Positions 27,312 to 36,255 of a stretch of DNA of 64,000 nt are shown here, one piece after another (the stretch's first letter is position 1; each line of letters begins with the position of its first letter). Source of the stretch: Ornithinimicrobium laminariae (GTDB lineage Bacteria > Actinomycetota > Actinomycetes > Actinomycetales > Dermatophilaceae); contig NZ_JAHZSU010000003.1 in NCBI RefSeq assembly GCF_019457945.1, positions 496,001-560,000 of the forward strand, given 5' to 3'. The notes under the pieces are model-generated. The model had not been told where the DNA came from. It worked only from the letters and a program-made list of their open reading frames with translations, and searched no databases. Made by a program: the position numbers and the translations under genes.

Positions 27312-28283
27312 ATGTCGTTCAGCAGCCAGACTCAGCCAGATCTCGACACGGTCCGCGAGGTCGCCTCCGACGTGCACCGCGCTATCTCCACCGTCATCCA
27401 AGGCAAAGACGACGTCATTAGCACGACGGTCACGGTGCTCTTGGCTCAGGGACACCTGCTCCTTGAGGACGTCCCCGGGGTTGGCAAGACGATGTTGGCC
27501 AAAGCCGTCGCCAAGGCCATTGACTGCGAAGTGAGTCGGATTCAGTTCACCCCCGACTTGCTACCGAGTGACATCACCGGGGTCAGTGTCTTCAACCAGG
27601 AGACTCGGCACTTTGAGTTCCGCCGAGGGGCGGTATTTGCCAACGTCGTGGTCGGCGACGAAATCAACCGGGCCTCCCCAAAGACTCAATCGGCCCTGTT
27701 GGAGTGCATGGAAGAACACCAAGTGACAGTTGACGGTCACACCTACTCACTACCTGGTCCGTTCTTGGTGATGGCCACTCAAAACCCTATCGAGATGGAA
27801 GGGACGTACCCACTTCCTGAGGCTCAGCGAGACAGGTTCATGGCCCGTATCTCCGTGGGCTACCCGAGCGCAACAGCGGAAGCCCAGATGTTGCTGTCAC
27901 ACGGTTCGACTGACCCGCTGACAGAACTGCAACCCGTGACAACCGCAGAGCAAATGCGCTACGTGGTCAACGCCGTGCGCAAACTGCACGCGGCTCCCGC
28001 GTTGCGTCAGTATGTTGTCGACCTAGTCGCCGCAACCCGCAGCCACCCGCAATTGCGGTTGGGAGCCTCTCCGCGAGCCAGCCTGCAACTCCTGCGCGCC
28101 TCTCGCGCTCACGCTGCGCAAACCGGGCGCGACCACGTCATCCCCGAAGACGTTCAGGTCATGGCTGCGACGGTGCTGCCTCACCGCCTGATGCTCAGTG
28201 GCGAAGCCCAATTGGCGCGCGCGACCACCGAGTCGATCACGGCCGACATCATCCGCAATACTCGAGTGCCAGCGGCTTCGTGA
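27312..28283 (+). CDS. MoxR-family AAA+ ATPase
   Basis: A 323-residue MoxR ATPase. MoxR proteins act as chaperone-like activators, often with DUF58 and VWA partners. Seen: Walker A in EDVPGVGKTMLAKAVAKA, the conserved QFTPDLLPSDITG, Walker B in VVVGDEINRASPKTQSALLE, sensor 1 in VMATQNPIEMEGTYPLPEAQ, and the arginine-finger segment RDRFMARI. The ATG at 27312 begins the conserved protein; the longer frame from 27198 is intergenic. It overlaps the DUF58 gene by four bases (GTGA), so it is the head of a three-gene operon. Confidence 0.94.
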   Translation: MSFSSQTQPDLDTVREVASDVHRAISTVIQGKDDVISTTVTVLLAQGHLLLEDVPGVGKTMLAKAVAKAIDCEVSRIQFTPDLLPSDITGVSVFNQETRHFEFRRGAVFANVVVGDEINRASPKTQSALLECMEEHQVTVDGHTYSLPGPFLVMATQNPIEMEGTYPLPEAQRDRFMARISVGYPSATAEAQMLLSHGSTDPLTELQPVTTAEQMRYVVNAVRKLHAAPALRQYVVDLVAATRSHPQLRLGASPRASLQLLRASRAHAAQTGRDHVIPEDVQVMAATVLPHRLMLSGEAQLARATTESITADIIRNTRVPAAS

Positions 28284-29497
28284 ATCCGTTGCAGGTTCTG
28301 ACTCCCCGAGGCCACACGTTTTTGTGGTTAGGGATTGTCGCCGTCCTCTGCGGAATGGGGTTGGGATATCCCGACGTCACCCGGATTGGGCTCGCGCTAG
28401 CGCTCCTGCCCGTCGCCATGCTGTTCATCTCGCGGCGCCGTACGCCCTCTCTTGCCGTCTCCCGAGTAGTCGAACCCAGCCGCCTCGAAGCTGGGCAGAA
28501 CGCCGCCGTCCTCGCCACCTTCACCAACGTTGGGCGGCGCCGCACTTCGCCGTATCTGGCTACCGAGACGCTGCCGCGAGCCCTAGGCGCTTCTCCTCGC
28601 TTCCTGTTGCCAAGTTTGACCGTCGGTGCCGACTACACCGTCCGCTATCCCGTGCACGGGCACTTGCGCGGCTCATACCAGGTAGGTCCGCTGGGCTTGC
28701 GCCATCGAGACGCTCTGGGCCTGACCTACGTTGCGGTTCGCCTGTCGTCCACGTCTGAGGTCATCGTTTTGCCACGGCTGTTCCCCGTGGGCGGCGATGC
28801 TGGGTTGCCCGCAAGTCAGGGTGAGGAGGGCGATCGACCGCTGATGTCCGCCTTGCACGGTGAGGATGATGCCAGCATTCGCACGTATCGCCACGGAGAC
28901 GAACTTCGCCGGGTGCACTGGCCAGCAACGGCTAATCGGGGCGAACTCATGGTGCGCCAGGAGGACCGGCCGGCCCGGCGACGCGCAGTCTTGATCATCG
29001 ACACCCGGGCTGAGGCCTATGCGGGCAGCCACCCCGAAGTCTTTGAGTACGCGGTGTCGGCGGCAGCATCCATAGCCCATCACCTCGTGGCGAATGGCTT
29101 TACGTTGCACCTGGTCAGCCCGACCTCGGTCCGCAATGGTCGCGCCGCTGCCAGTATCGACATTAACGAGGCGATGGATTCCCTTGCTCGACTCACTTTG
29201 GAGCGCAAGGTCGGCCTGGAGCAGACGATGTCTGGTGCGCACGCCCTGACAGCAGGTGGGTGCTTGAGTGTGGCTATCGTCTTCGCCTACGACCGCACCG
29301 ACATCGCAAAACTGGCTCAAGTGCGGGCCTCTGGCCATGAAGGCCGGGCTCTGGTGCTTGATCCACGCAGTCAGGCGCTGCGGCCCAGCGAAGACGGTCC
29401 TGCCGGTCCCCTGCTGCACAGCGGTTGGAAGGTAGCCACGGCCGGACCCGACATACCCCTTTCCCGAAGCTGGGGCTTGCTTGGTGGAAAGCGATGA
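28280..29497 (+). CDS. DUF58 domain membrane protein (MoxR partner)
   Basis: A 405-residue protein. Seen: two hydrophobic N-terminal helices (FLWLGIVAVLCGMGLGYP and GLALALLPVAMLFI), an immunoglobulin-like stretch, the DUF58 signature DDASIRTYRHGDELRRVHWPA near residues 195-215, and a VWA-like C-terminal half with AVLIIDTRAEA, although the canonical DxSxS metal site is not kept (DTRAE). Members are encoded with MoxR and TgpA and are thought to act in envelope assembly. GTG start; overlaps tgpA by four bases. Confidence 0.9.
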   Translation: MNPLQVLTPRGHTFLWLGIVAVLCGMGLGYPDVTRIGLALALLPVAMLFISRRRTPSLAVSRVVEPSRLEAGQNAAVLATFTNVGRRRTSPYLATETLPRALGASPRFLLPSLTVGADYTVRYPVHGHLRGSYQVGPLGLRHRDALGLTYVAVRLSSTSEVIVLPRLFPVGGDAGLPASQGEEGDRPLMSALHGEDDASIRTYRHGDELRRVHWPATANRGELMVRQEDRPARRRAVLIIDTRAEAYAGSHPEVFEYAVSAAASIAHHLVANGFTLHLVSPTSVRNGRAAASIDINEAMDSLARLTLERKVGLEQTMSGAHALTAGGCLSVAIVFAYDRTDIAKLAQVRASGHEGRALVLDPRSQALRPSEDGPAGPLLHSGWKVATAGPDIPLSRSWGLLGGKR

Positions 29498-31782
29498 GAA
29501 AAGTCGAACTTCATTGGGGACGCGTCCTGCCTACCGAGGGCGTACTCGCCGGATTGGCGTCCTTGTCGGTGGCATGGCCACTCACCACGCTCTTGGATGG
29601 CAATTCCTGGTGGCAGCCAGCAGCAGTCGTCATTGCAGTCGTCGCAATGACAGGAATGCTGGCTCGACTCCTCGGCTTCCTCTCGGGGTGGGTATGCCTC
29701 ACTCAACTACTCGCAAGCATGGCCACGGTGATGTGGCTCTATTTAGGGGACTCCCTGGCCTATGGCCTGCCCACGGCCTCGACTTTGCCTCTAGCTGGCG
29801 ACCTTCTACAAGATGCTGGCGAAGTGCTGCGGACATTCGCAGCGCCTGCGCCGGTTTCTGACGGCGTCGCATTTCTCGTGGTCCTCATATTGGGGCTCAC
29901 CTGCGTGGCGGTCGATACCATCGGCGTCACTGCCGAGTCGCCCGCCGCTGCTGGCATCCCGCTCGTCGCAACCTTTATGGTCTCGGTTTCCAACAATGGC
30001 GATGCGATGCGGCCATGGTTCTTTGTCACGACTGGGGGCTTGTGGCTCCTCCTGATCATCCAGCAGCACCGGCACATCCTGGGCTCCTGGCCCTCCCGCG
30101 GCGCTGGAGCCGATCGTGACCAAGCGAAGAGTCGGGCAGCGGCCCGCTCCGGTGTCCTCAGCGCACGTGTTCTGGTGGGGGCAGTCCTGGTCTGCTCGGT
30201 AGTGCTCGCCACTCTCCTGCCACACCTACCCCCGACCTTTTTGTCGGACGGGTTAGCGACCAACCCCGAAGCCAACAATGTCAGCGGCGGCACCGGCGGA
30301 TTAAGTTTCATCGAGACCATGGATCCTGCCCAAGACCTGAGAAATCAGTCGCAGGCTCCGGTCTTGACATACACAACCGATGCGCAGGTCGCCGCTTCCC
30401 TACGGGTGACGAGCACCAGCAATTTCTCCGACGGCGTGTGGCAACCACCGGATGACTCAGTGGTTCCTCAGATTCAACTGGACGAGATTGGTGGCGGGCC
30501 CACCGACGGCACCGGCGATGTGGCCCAAGTGCAGGTGCTGACAAACAACCTCAATGCTCCGCACCTAGCGATCTCCACTCCGCTAGAAGCGCTTGGGCCC
30601 GAAGTTGACCCCTTGTATAACCCCGCGGGCGCCACCGTCGTCGTCGACCGCCCTGCGCCCCAATACTCCTACTCTTACGTTCAAGTCCCCAGAGCTACCG
30701 AGTTGGCAGCCGGGGTCGGTGAAGCAGCAGGGACACCGCCCAACGGCTCCGACGACCTGCTGTTTGTGCCCGCCGAGTCGCGCGCGGCGGTCGTGACCGC
30801 AACGTCGAAGGCGATCGGCTCTGAGACATCCGCTTTGACCCAAGCGACCTTGATTCAGAACTATCTGCGGGGCCCGGAGTTCACGTATTCACTGGACCTG
30901 TTGCCTGCTCAACCTGGGGTCTCGAGTGATCCGGTTTCTCAGTTCTTAGCTAATCGGCAGGGCTACTGCGTGCAGTTTGCAACGGCGATGGTGATGATGG
31001 CTCGGTCCCAAGGCATCCCCGCTCGGATGGCAGTCGGTTTTCTGCCGGGCGAACGGACGCCGACTGGCGAACGTTTTGTGCTCGCTGCTGACGCGCATAC
31101 CTGGCCAGAGTTGTATCTAGATGGGCTCGGGTGGACCAGTTTTGAGCCAACGCCAGGCAACCGGTCAGGTGCTGCCCCGTCCTATGCTCAAGAAGAAGCG
31201 CCTAGCGCGACGCCGTCCGCGTCGGCCGAGCCCACCACGGAGCAGCCTTCGACACCCGAGGCAACGCCGACAGCCGAACCAACTAACTCAGAGTCCGATG
31301 AGCCTCGATCGGCCCTGGGCCAGACTCTCCTGCGCGCCCTCTGGGTTGTCCTCGGCCTGTTGGTCATTCTGGCTTTGCTGCTGATCGTCCCCATCCTCAG
31401 CAGGCGAAGGATGGCCAAGATGCGTCAGGATCTTGTTCAGGACCCTGCCGGTATGGAGTCGGCGTGGAAACTGCTGGCCCTGCGCCTTGAGGATTTGGGG
31501 CTGCCTCGCAGTCCGCAGCGCAGCCCCCGAGCCATGCGCGATCACTACCTCGCGCTCCCATCGTGGCCAGCCGATGCTTCAGGCTCGTTAGAAAAGCTGA
31601 CCAGCCAGCTAGAGGCAGAGCGCTACGCATCGAATGGCAGTGATGCTCAGGCAAGCCAGGCCGCCATCGCCACGATTGACGACATCGTGCAAAAGGTAGC
31701 GGAAGCTAGCGACTCAAGCACGAGATTGCGTGCGCGGTGGATCCCTAGCAGCGGGCTACCGGGTCTGCTCAAACGCTTCTAG
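29494..31782 (+). CDS. TgpA-like transmembrane transglutaminase-domain protein
   Basis: A 762-residue membrane protein. Seen: about six N-terminal membrane helices (DUF3488-like), a large extracytoplasmic region, then a transglutaminase-like core with the catalytic Cys in GYCVQFATAMVMMARSQG, His in DAHTWPELYLDG and Asp-bearing GLGWTSFEPTPG region, a Pro/Thr/Ser/Glu-rich linker, a last membrane helix (VVLGLLVILALLLIVPIL) and a DUF4129-like cytoplasmic tail. The family includes P. aeruginosa TgpA, which is essential; the substrate is unknown. The ATG at 29494 makes an ATGA overlap with the DUF58 gene; the frame open to 29425 is inside that gene. Confidence 0.91.
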   Translation: MRKVELHWGRVLPTEGVLAGLASLSVAWPLTTLLDGNSWWQPAAVVIAVVAMTGMLARLLGFLSGWVCLTQLLASMATVMWLYLGDSLAYGLPTASTLPLAGDLLQDAGEVLRTFAAPAPVSDGVAFLVVLILGLTCVAVDTIGVTAESPAAAGIPLVATFMVSVSNNGDAMRPWFFVTTGGLWLLLIIQQHRHILGSWPSRGAGADRDQAKSRAAARSGVLSARVLVGAVLVCSVVLATLLPHLPPTFLSDGLATNPEANNVSGGTGGLSFIETMDPAQDLRNQSQAPVLTYTTDAQVAASLRVTSTSNFSDGVWQPPDDSVVPQIQLDEIGGGPTDGTGDVAQVQVLTNNLNAPHLAISTPLEALGPEVDPLYNPAGATVVVDRPAPQYSYSYVQVPRATELAAGVGEAAGTPPNGSDDLLFVPAESRAAVVTATSKAIGSETSALTQATLIQNYLRGPEFTYSLDLLPAQPGVSSDPVSQFLANRQGYCVQFATAMVMMARSQGIPARMAVGFLPGERTPTGERFVLAADAHTWPELYLDGLGWTSFEPTPGNRSGAAPSYAQEEAPSATPSASAEPTTEQPSTPEATPTAEPTNSESDEPRSALGQTLLRALWVVLGLLVILALLLIVPILSRRRMAKMRQDLVQDPAGMESAWKLLALRLEDLGLPRSPQRSPRAMRDHYLALPSWPADASGSLEKLTSQLEAERYASNGSDAQASQAAIATIDDIVQKVAEASDSSTRLRARWIPSSGLPGLLKRF

Positions 31783-31817
31783 CCTCACTCTGGCTTGTGC
31801 CAACACGTCAAGACGCC

Positions 31818-31856
31818 AAAGCCCCGTTCACTTCGTGGTGAAGTGAACGGGGCTTT
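31818..31856. terminator. Bidirectional terminator between the tgpA-like gene and sigA
   Basis: A perfect 17-bp stem AAAGCCCCGTTCACTTC with loop GTGGT. It lies 35 bases past the plus-strand transglutaminase stop and 19 bases past the convergent sigA stop, and so serves both. Only three T residues follow on each strand. Confidence 0.85.
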
Positions 31857-31875
31857 GTGTGTCGCTGTGAACCCC

Positions 31876-33579
31876 TTAGTCGAGGTAGTCGCGCAGCACC
31901 TGTGACCGCGATGGGTGGCGCAACTTCGACATGGTCTTGGACTCTATCTGCCGAATGCGCTCGCGGGTGACGCCATAGACCTTGCCAATTTCGTCTAACG
32001 TCTTCGGCTGACCATCCGATAGGCCGAAGCGCATCGAGACCACGCCAGCCTCGCGCTCCGAAAGCGTATCCAGCACCGAGTGCAACTGCTCTTGGAGCAG
32101 AGTAAAGGAGACGGCATCGGCGGGGACGACTGCTTCGGAGTCCTCAATCAGGTCACCGAACTCGCTGTCGCCGTCTTCGCCCAAGGGGGTGTGCAGCGAG
32201 ATGGGCTCGCGGCCGTACTTCTGAACCTCGACAACCTTTTCCGGCGTCATGTCCAATTCGGCAGCCAACTCATCCGGCGTTGGCTCACGGCCCAGGTCCT
32301 GAAGCATCTGGCGCTGCACTCGGGCCAACTTGTTGATGACCTCAACCATGTGGACTGGGATACGAATCGTGCGAGCCTGGTCAGCCATAGCGCGGGTGAT
32401 TGCCTGACGAATCCACCAGGTGGCGTAGGTGGAGAACTTGTAGCCCTTGGTGTAGTCAAACTTCTCGACAGCACGGATCAGGCCTAGGTTGCCCTCTTGG
32501 ATCAGGTCCAAGAAGAGCATGCCACGCCCGGTGTAGCGCTTAGCCAGCGAGACGACTAAACGCAGGTTCGCTTCGAGCAGGTGATTCTTGGCGTTTTTGC
32601 CGTCTTGGGAGATCCACCACAACTCGCGCTTGAGTTTGGCTTCAATCTTGTCGCCGGAGTTAAGCCGCTCCTCAGCAAAGAGGCCCGCCTCAATGCGCTT
32701 GGCCAAGTCAACTTCCTGCTCGGCGTTGAGAAGTGCGACCTTACCGATCTGCTTGAGATAGTCCTTGACGGGGTCAGCCGTGGCGCCAGCGGTAACGACC
32801 TGCTGGGCGGGAGCGTCGTCGTCGTCAGCAGAGCTCAGCGTAAAGCTCTCATCCTCGTTGGTGCCCTTAGCTGGAGTCTTCGCGCCGACCGTCTCGTCCT
32901 GGGCCGTGCCGCGTCCTGCCTCAGTGACAACGTCGTCTTGCTCCTCAACGTCGTCCGGGGTCTCCACCTCAGCGGCAGCGGCTGCCTTCTTGGCTGCGGC
33001 CGTCTTCTTGGTGGCCCGCTTACGTGGGGCGGGGGCTTCAGCCGGCTCTGCTGCAGCAGTCTTAGCCGCCGCGCGAGTCGTCGCTGCCTTCTTGGTGGCA
33101 GTCTTCTTCGTCGCGGCCTTGCGGGCTGGCGCTTTCTTTGTTGCTGCTTCGGCATCAGGTGCGTCCGTCGCGTCTACCATTGCAGCCTTCTTAGCCGCAG
33201 CAGTCTTCGTCGTGGACGTCTTTTTTGGCGCAGCCGACGTCTTCACTGCGGGTGCAGCGGCCGCCTTCTTAGCTGGAGCCTTCTTGGTAGCAGTCTTCTT
33301 GGCGGCCGTTTTACGCGCATCAGCCTTGGTCTTTGGCAACGCCGAGGTCTCGTCCTCGCGGACTTCGATGGCGCTGTCGTGGAACGTACGCAATACCTTC
33401 GTCTGCCCCTTTTTATTCAGGTCAGAGGCCTCAAGCGCGGCCCTCACCTCAGCAAGCATGAGATAACCGCGATCCTTGCCCTGCGCATACAACTCGCGCA
33501 GAGTCGGATCGGTGAATTCCTGCGGCAACTCGCTGGATTCGGTGGACGTGGCCGATGTGGCTGACACGGGTTGCACCAA
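31876..33579 (-). CDS. sigA: Primary sigma factor (SigA/HrdB/RpoD)
   Basis: A 567-residue housekeeping sigma factor. Residues about 90-200 are a Lys/Ala/Thr-rich run of KKTA and KKAA repeats like histone H1 tails, as in other actinobacterial primary sigmas. The core has region 1.2 ([16 protein letters not shown]), 2.1-2.4 ([20 protein letters not shown], then [16 protein letters not shown]), region 3 ([16 protein letters not shown]) and 4.2 ([20 protein letters not shown]). The start may be TTG at 33579 or GTG at 33576. It recognises most promoters in the cell. Transcription probably starts near 33710. Confidence 0.97.
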   Translation of the reverse strand: MVQPVSATSATSTESSELPQEFTDPTLRELYAQGKDRGYLMLAEVRAALEASDLNKKGQTKVLRTFHDSAIEVREDETSALPKTKADARKTAAKKTATKKAPAKKAAAAPAVKTSAAPKKTSTTKTAAAKKAAMVDATDAPDAEAATKKAPARKAATKKTATKKAATTRAAAKTAAAEPAEAPAPRKRATKKTAAAKKAAAAAEVETPDDVEEQDDVVTEAGRGTAQDETVGAKTPAKGTNEDESFTLSSADDDDAPAQQVVTAGATADPVKDYLKQIGKVALLNAEQEVDLAKRIEAGLFAEERLNSGDKIEAKLKRELWWISQDGKNAKNHLLEANLRLVVSLAKRYTGRGMLFLDLIQEGNLGLIRAVEKFDYTKGYKFSTYATWWIRQAITRAMADQARTIRIPVHMVEVINKLARVQRQMLQDLGREPTPDELAAELDMTPEKVVEVQKYGREPISLHTPLGEDGDSEFGDLIEDSEAVVPADAVSFTLLQEQLHSVLDTLSEREAGVVSMRFGLSDGQPKTLDEIGKVYGVTRERIRQIESKTMSKLRHPSRSQVLRDYLD

Positions 33580-33619
33580 CTACTTTCTACTCTGGGGCGC
33601 TGATGACCTCAGGGGCCTT

Positions 33620-33640
33620 GCGCACGTCTCAAACGTGCGC
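33620..33640 (-). other. Hairpin in the sigA leader
   Basis: GCGCACGT-CTCAA-ACGTGCGC, a perfect 8-bp stem, sits between the likely sigA promoter and the start codon. It could be the terminator of the upstream uspA-type gene or a structure in the sigA leader. No T-run is present. Confidence 0.4.
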
Positions 33641-33717
33641 GAGAGCACTCAAGAGTGGCTTGCGAAAAGGGTCTGACATCGCCGCGATAACTATCGATCC
33701 GACGTTGCTATATGACC

Positions 33718-33723
33718 ATTATA
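33718..33723 (-). promoter_or_regulatory. Likely sigA promoter -10 element
   Basis: A perfect TATAAT on the minus strand, in an A/T-rich patch that stands out from its surroundings, about 140 bases upstream of the sigA start. I see no good -35 at 16-18 bp. A small palindrome CGATA-AC-TATCG lies just downstream at 33685-33696. Confidence 0.45.
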
Positions 33724-33793
33724 AAACGTCAGGGGCTGTGCTCACGACTTTGACACCTGAAGCGACCAGCCTGCGACATGCTCGCGCGGACAA

Positions 33794-34201
33794 TCAGTCC
33801 TGGTCAGTGGCCTTGACGGCTAGCACTGGGCTTGAGGCCTCAAGGAGGATCCGTTGAGCTGCCGACCCCAGGATCAACTTGCCCACCGGACTCCGGCGTC
33901 GCAAACCAATCACGATCGCGGCAGCGTTGCGCTGGTCAGCCACGTCGAGCAAGTTGTCACTCACATCCTGCGCTGAGGCACCTGAAATCACTTCGACCGC
34001 CAACTGTGCCGCTTCTAGGTCTGACTTGACCTGCGTCAGCCGCGTCTCAAAGGCTTGGTTTTCTTCGCTTGCGGCGTTGGCCGTTGTCCGCTCCGAGGTG
34101 ACAACAACCAAGTCAACCCCATGAGCCCTGGCCTCTTCCCCTGCGCGGCGCAGCGCTGCCCTACCTTCGCGTGTCGGAACATACCCAACGACGATCGTCA
34201 T
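33794..34201 (-). CDS. Universal stress protein (UspA family)
   Basis: A 135-residue single-domain Usp protein. Seen: the N-terminal strand MTIVVGYVPTREGRAALRRA and the ATP-binding signature near the C-terminus, GLRRRSPVGKLILGSAAQRIL followed by SSPVLAV, which fits the G-2X-G-9X-G(S) pattern of the nucleotide-binding subfamily. Such proteins help cells survive stress; the specific role is not evident. It lies between the DUF4192 gene and sigA on the same strand. Confidence 0.88.
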   Translation of the reverse strand: MTIVVGYVPTREGRAALRRAGEEARAHGVDLVVVTSERTTANAASEENQAFETRLTQVKSDLEAAQLAVEVISGASAQDVSDNLLDVADQRNAAAIVIGLRRRSPVGKLILGSAAQRILLEASSPVLAVKATDQD

Positions 34202-34243
34202 GCGATACCCCTTTGCAATGTTTAACAGTGATCTTGCGCCAGA

Positions 34244-35314
34244 CTAGCGGCTTGGCGGCATTGCCGTTCGCAAGGCCGAATCGATGAGCTGGGCCAGCCG
34301 ATAGCCAGGGTCAATCTCGAGTGCTCGATCGTTGGCGATGTTGGCCAACGATCCATCTCCTTGCCACCATGCCAGATAGGCAGCGCAAGCCCACGCTGAA
34401 GCACTGAATTCACAGCCCACGGGCACTTGGGCGGCCAACTGGGCAAACCTGAGGGCCGCTCCCTCATCGGCATCAGACAAGGTCGGGATGATCTCACGAG
34501 CCAAGCTCACTAGTGGATCTGAAAAGTCTTGGCCCACCAGCCCCGGAGCTGCTGCCTGCACAATGGCGTCGCGGGCAGCCGTCCATTCCATCAACCCTGC
34601 GAAACAGCCGACGTCACGAGGGCTGAGCCCGCTGGGGTCAACAAAAGCATCGCTCAACACCGTTGAAATCACCTGCAGCCCCTGCACCACGGCACTGGCT
34701 TCAGGCAACCGAGCCCGGAAAACCCGTGCAGCCGCGCGGACTTCTGCGGCGCGTTCGGCCAAAATCGCTGGTCTCAGACACTGTTCGATCTCCGCGCGGC
34801 AGGCCAGTGGGTGGGTGCCCGCCACGACATAGTCCGCGACCGCCGGGACGTCTCGGCCAGCGGGAACCGGTTCCCACTTGGGCTCAGGCGACGAGCAGTC
34901 CCACCAATTCTGCGCCCAGACGCGGCCGGAATGAATGTGCTCGACACCCGCCTCACGGGCAGCCTCTTCCAACGACCCAAGATGCGGCCGCGAATCCGTT
35001 ACCTCGCCTTCGAATCCCAGACACACAACGGCACGCGGCCCGACTCGCAAAAACGCCGGGCTAAGTGCCCGCGCCAACTCCGCAGGAGCCGATTGAGGTG
35101 TCATGGAGACCCGGGCCGTGAGGCTGATTTTTGATTGCTCCGACCCCTCGCGCACCGGCTCCAAACACACCATTACGAGTGAGTCGGCAGGCTGGTACCC
35201 CAAGTGATAGGGCAGCACCGCGACCAATTGAGCGATCCCACGAATCGCAGCGCTCCCTGGCCTAGAGTGCGCCGCCCGGAGAATTTCCGGCTGTAAGTTC
35301 TCCTGAAAAGTCAT
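34244..35314 (-). CDS. DUF4192 domain-containing protein
   Basis: A 356-residue protein of the actinobacterial DUF4192 family. Seen: the conserved N-terminal block AQLVAVLPYHLGYQPADSLVMVCL and a C-terminal ACAAYLAWWQGDGSLANIANDRA, with a tail PGYRLAQLIDSALRTAMPPS. No catalytic motif, signal peptide or membrane helix. The function is unknown; members commonly sit near the primary sigma factor gene. The ATG at 35314 has a strong GGAGGG site and removes 13 residues of the longer open frame. Confidence 0.85.
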   Translation of the reverse strand: MTFQENLQPEILRAAHSRPGSAAIRGIAQLVAVLPYHLGYQPADSLVMVCLEPVREGSEQSKISLTARVSMTPQSAPAELARALSPAFLRVGPRAVVCLGFEGEVTDSRPHLGSLEEAAREAGVEHIHSGRVWAQNWWDCSSPEPKWEPVPAGRDVPAVADYVVAGTHPLACRAEIEQCLRPAILAERAAEVRAAARVFRARLPEASAVVQGLQVISTVLSDAFVDPSGLSPRDVGCFAGLMEWTAARDAIVQAAAPGLVGQDFSDPLVSLAREIIPTLSDADEGAALRFAQLAAQVPVGCEFSASAWACAAYLAWWQGDGSLANIANDRALEIDPGYRLAQLIDSALRTAMPPSR

Positions 35315-35376
35315 CCCTCCACACTTGACGCTGCGACACCTGTGAGCGAGCAAATCCGGCCATCTGTGGATAGCGA

Positions 35377-35412
35377 AACGGGCACCAACTCCCTGTGGAG
35401 TTGGTGCCCGTT
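35377..35412 (-). terminator. Terminator after the EcsC-family gene
   Basis: A perfect 16-bp stem AACGGGCACCAACTCC with loop CTGT, 17 bases past the EcsC-family stop and about 60 bases upstream of the DUF4192 gene. No T-run, like several other hairpins in this window. Confidence 0.75.
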
Positions 35413-35428
35413 GACGAAGCTAGCCGGC

Positions 35429-36139
35429 CTACTCGGTGATCTGGTTTCCCTCAACCTGAGGGAATTCGCGACGCGCGACATCGGCAAGGCGGCCCATCAT
35501 GAAGCCGTCCAAGCCGGCACCAATCGCGCCTCCGGCCAACGGGACAACCCTGCCCAGTCGGCCAAGCAAGCGCGATCCCAACTGGGTGGCGACCCGGAAA
35601 CCGACGCCCTTGTTGATCATCATGGCCGCGGCACGGGGCACCCGGTCCAGGGCGATGGCGGCCATCTTGCCGCCGCTGGCCACTCCAGCCTTCTTCAACA
35701 TGTCGTCGGCGTCCGCGCCGATCATGGTCAAAGTCAGAGCGGTTCGCACGTCAGGGTCTTTAACGTCGTAGCCACGAACAGCAGCAACACCACCAACCAT
35801 CCGCGCAGCCAACACGTAGTAGGAGATCACGTTTGCCGGGAGCGCAATCGGCATTGTGAAAAGGCCGCCAACACCCGTGGCGAAACCTCCGATGGCCGCC
35901 TCTCGAACGTGATCAGAGCAGATCTCGTCGATCACTTTCTCCGGGTCACTGTGCTCACTGCGGGCCTTAGCCACAATGTCATCAACACTCTTGAGTGGCC
36001 CCACTCCATCCAGGCCCAGAGCCAAGATGCGCTTCACTGTCGCCAGCGCAACCTTGGAAGTTAGTGACGCATCCTCTTGCGTCACCTCAGCCACCTGGCT
36101 CGAACCGTCGCCCTTGTCTTCTGAACTAAAAATCCCCAT
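35429..36139 (-). CDS. EcsC-family protein
   Basis: A 236-residue protein related to EcsC, first described beside a Bacillus ABC transporter; function unknown. Seen: a Gly-rich hydrophobic segment FATGVGGLFTMPIALPANVISYYVLAARM that could associate with membrane, then VRTALTLTMIGADADDMLKKAG, and a Gly-rich C-terminal VVPLAGGAIGAGLDGFMMGRLA. The ATG at 36139 is placed five bases after AAGGAG; a GTG at 36145 would abut the ribosome site and is unlikely. It is divergent from the Cys-pair membrane protein at 36256. Confidence 0.85.
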   Translation of the reverse strand: MGIFSSEDKGDGSSQVAEVTQEDASLTSKVALATVKRILALGLDGVGPLKSVDDIVAKARSEHSDPEKVIDEICSDHVREAAIGGFATGVGGLFTMPIALPANVISYYVLAARMVGGVAAVRGYDVKDPDVRTALTLTMIGADADDMLKKAGVASGGKMAAIALDRVPRAAAMMINKGVGFRVATQLGSRLLGRLGRVVPLAGGAIGAGLDGFMMGRLADVARREFPQVEGNQITE

Positions 36140-36255
36140 TGACACTCCTTATGGTGGCCGTTGATATGTACGCTATCTTGCCACTTCTAGTCGTCTGACC
36201 GGCGCGCTCTGCTGATAACGCACGCGTTGTCCCACCCGTACGCTAGCGTTCTGCC

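Noticed and set aside
32581..33564. A 327-codon open frame on the plus strand opposite sigA, and another at 32765-33466
   Set aside because: They mirror the GC-rich, Lys/Ala-repeat coding of sigA; composition is low-complexity Leu/Arg/Ser or Ala/Val/Phe and no ribosome site is present.
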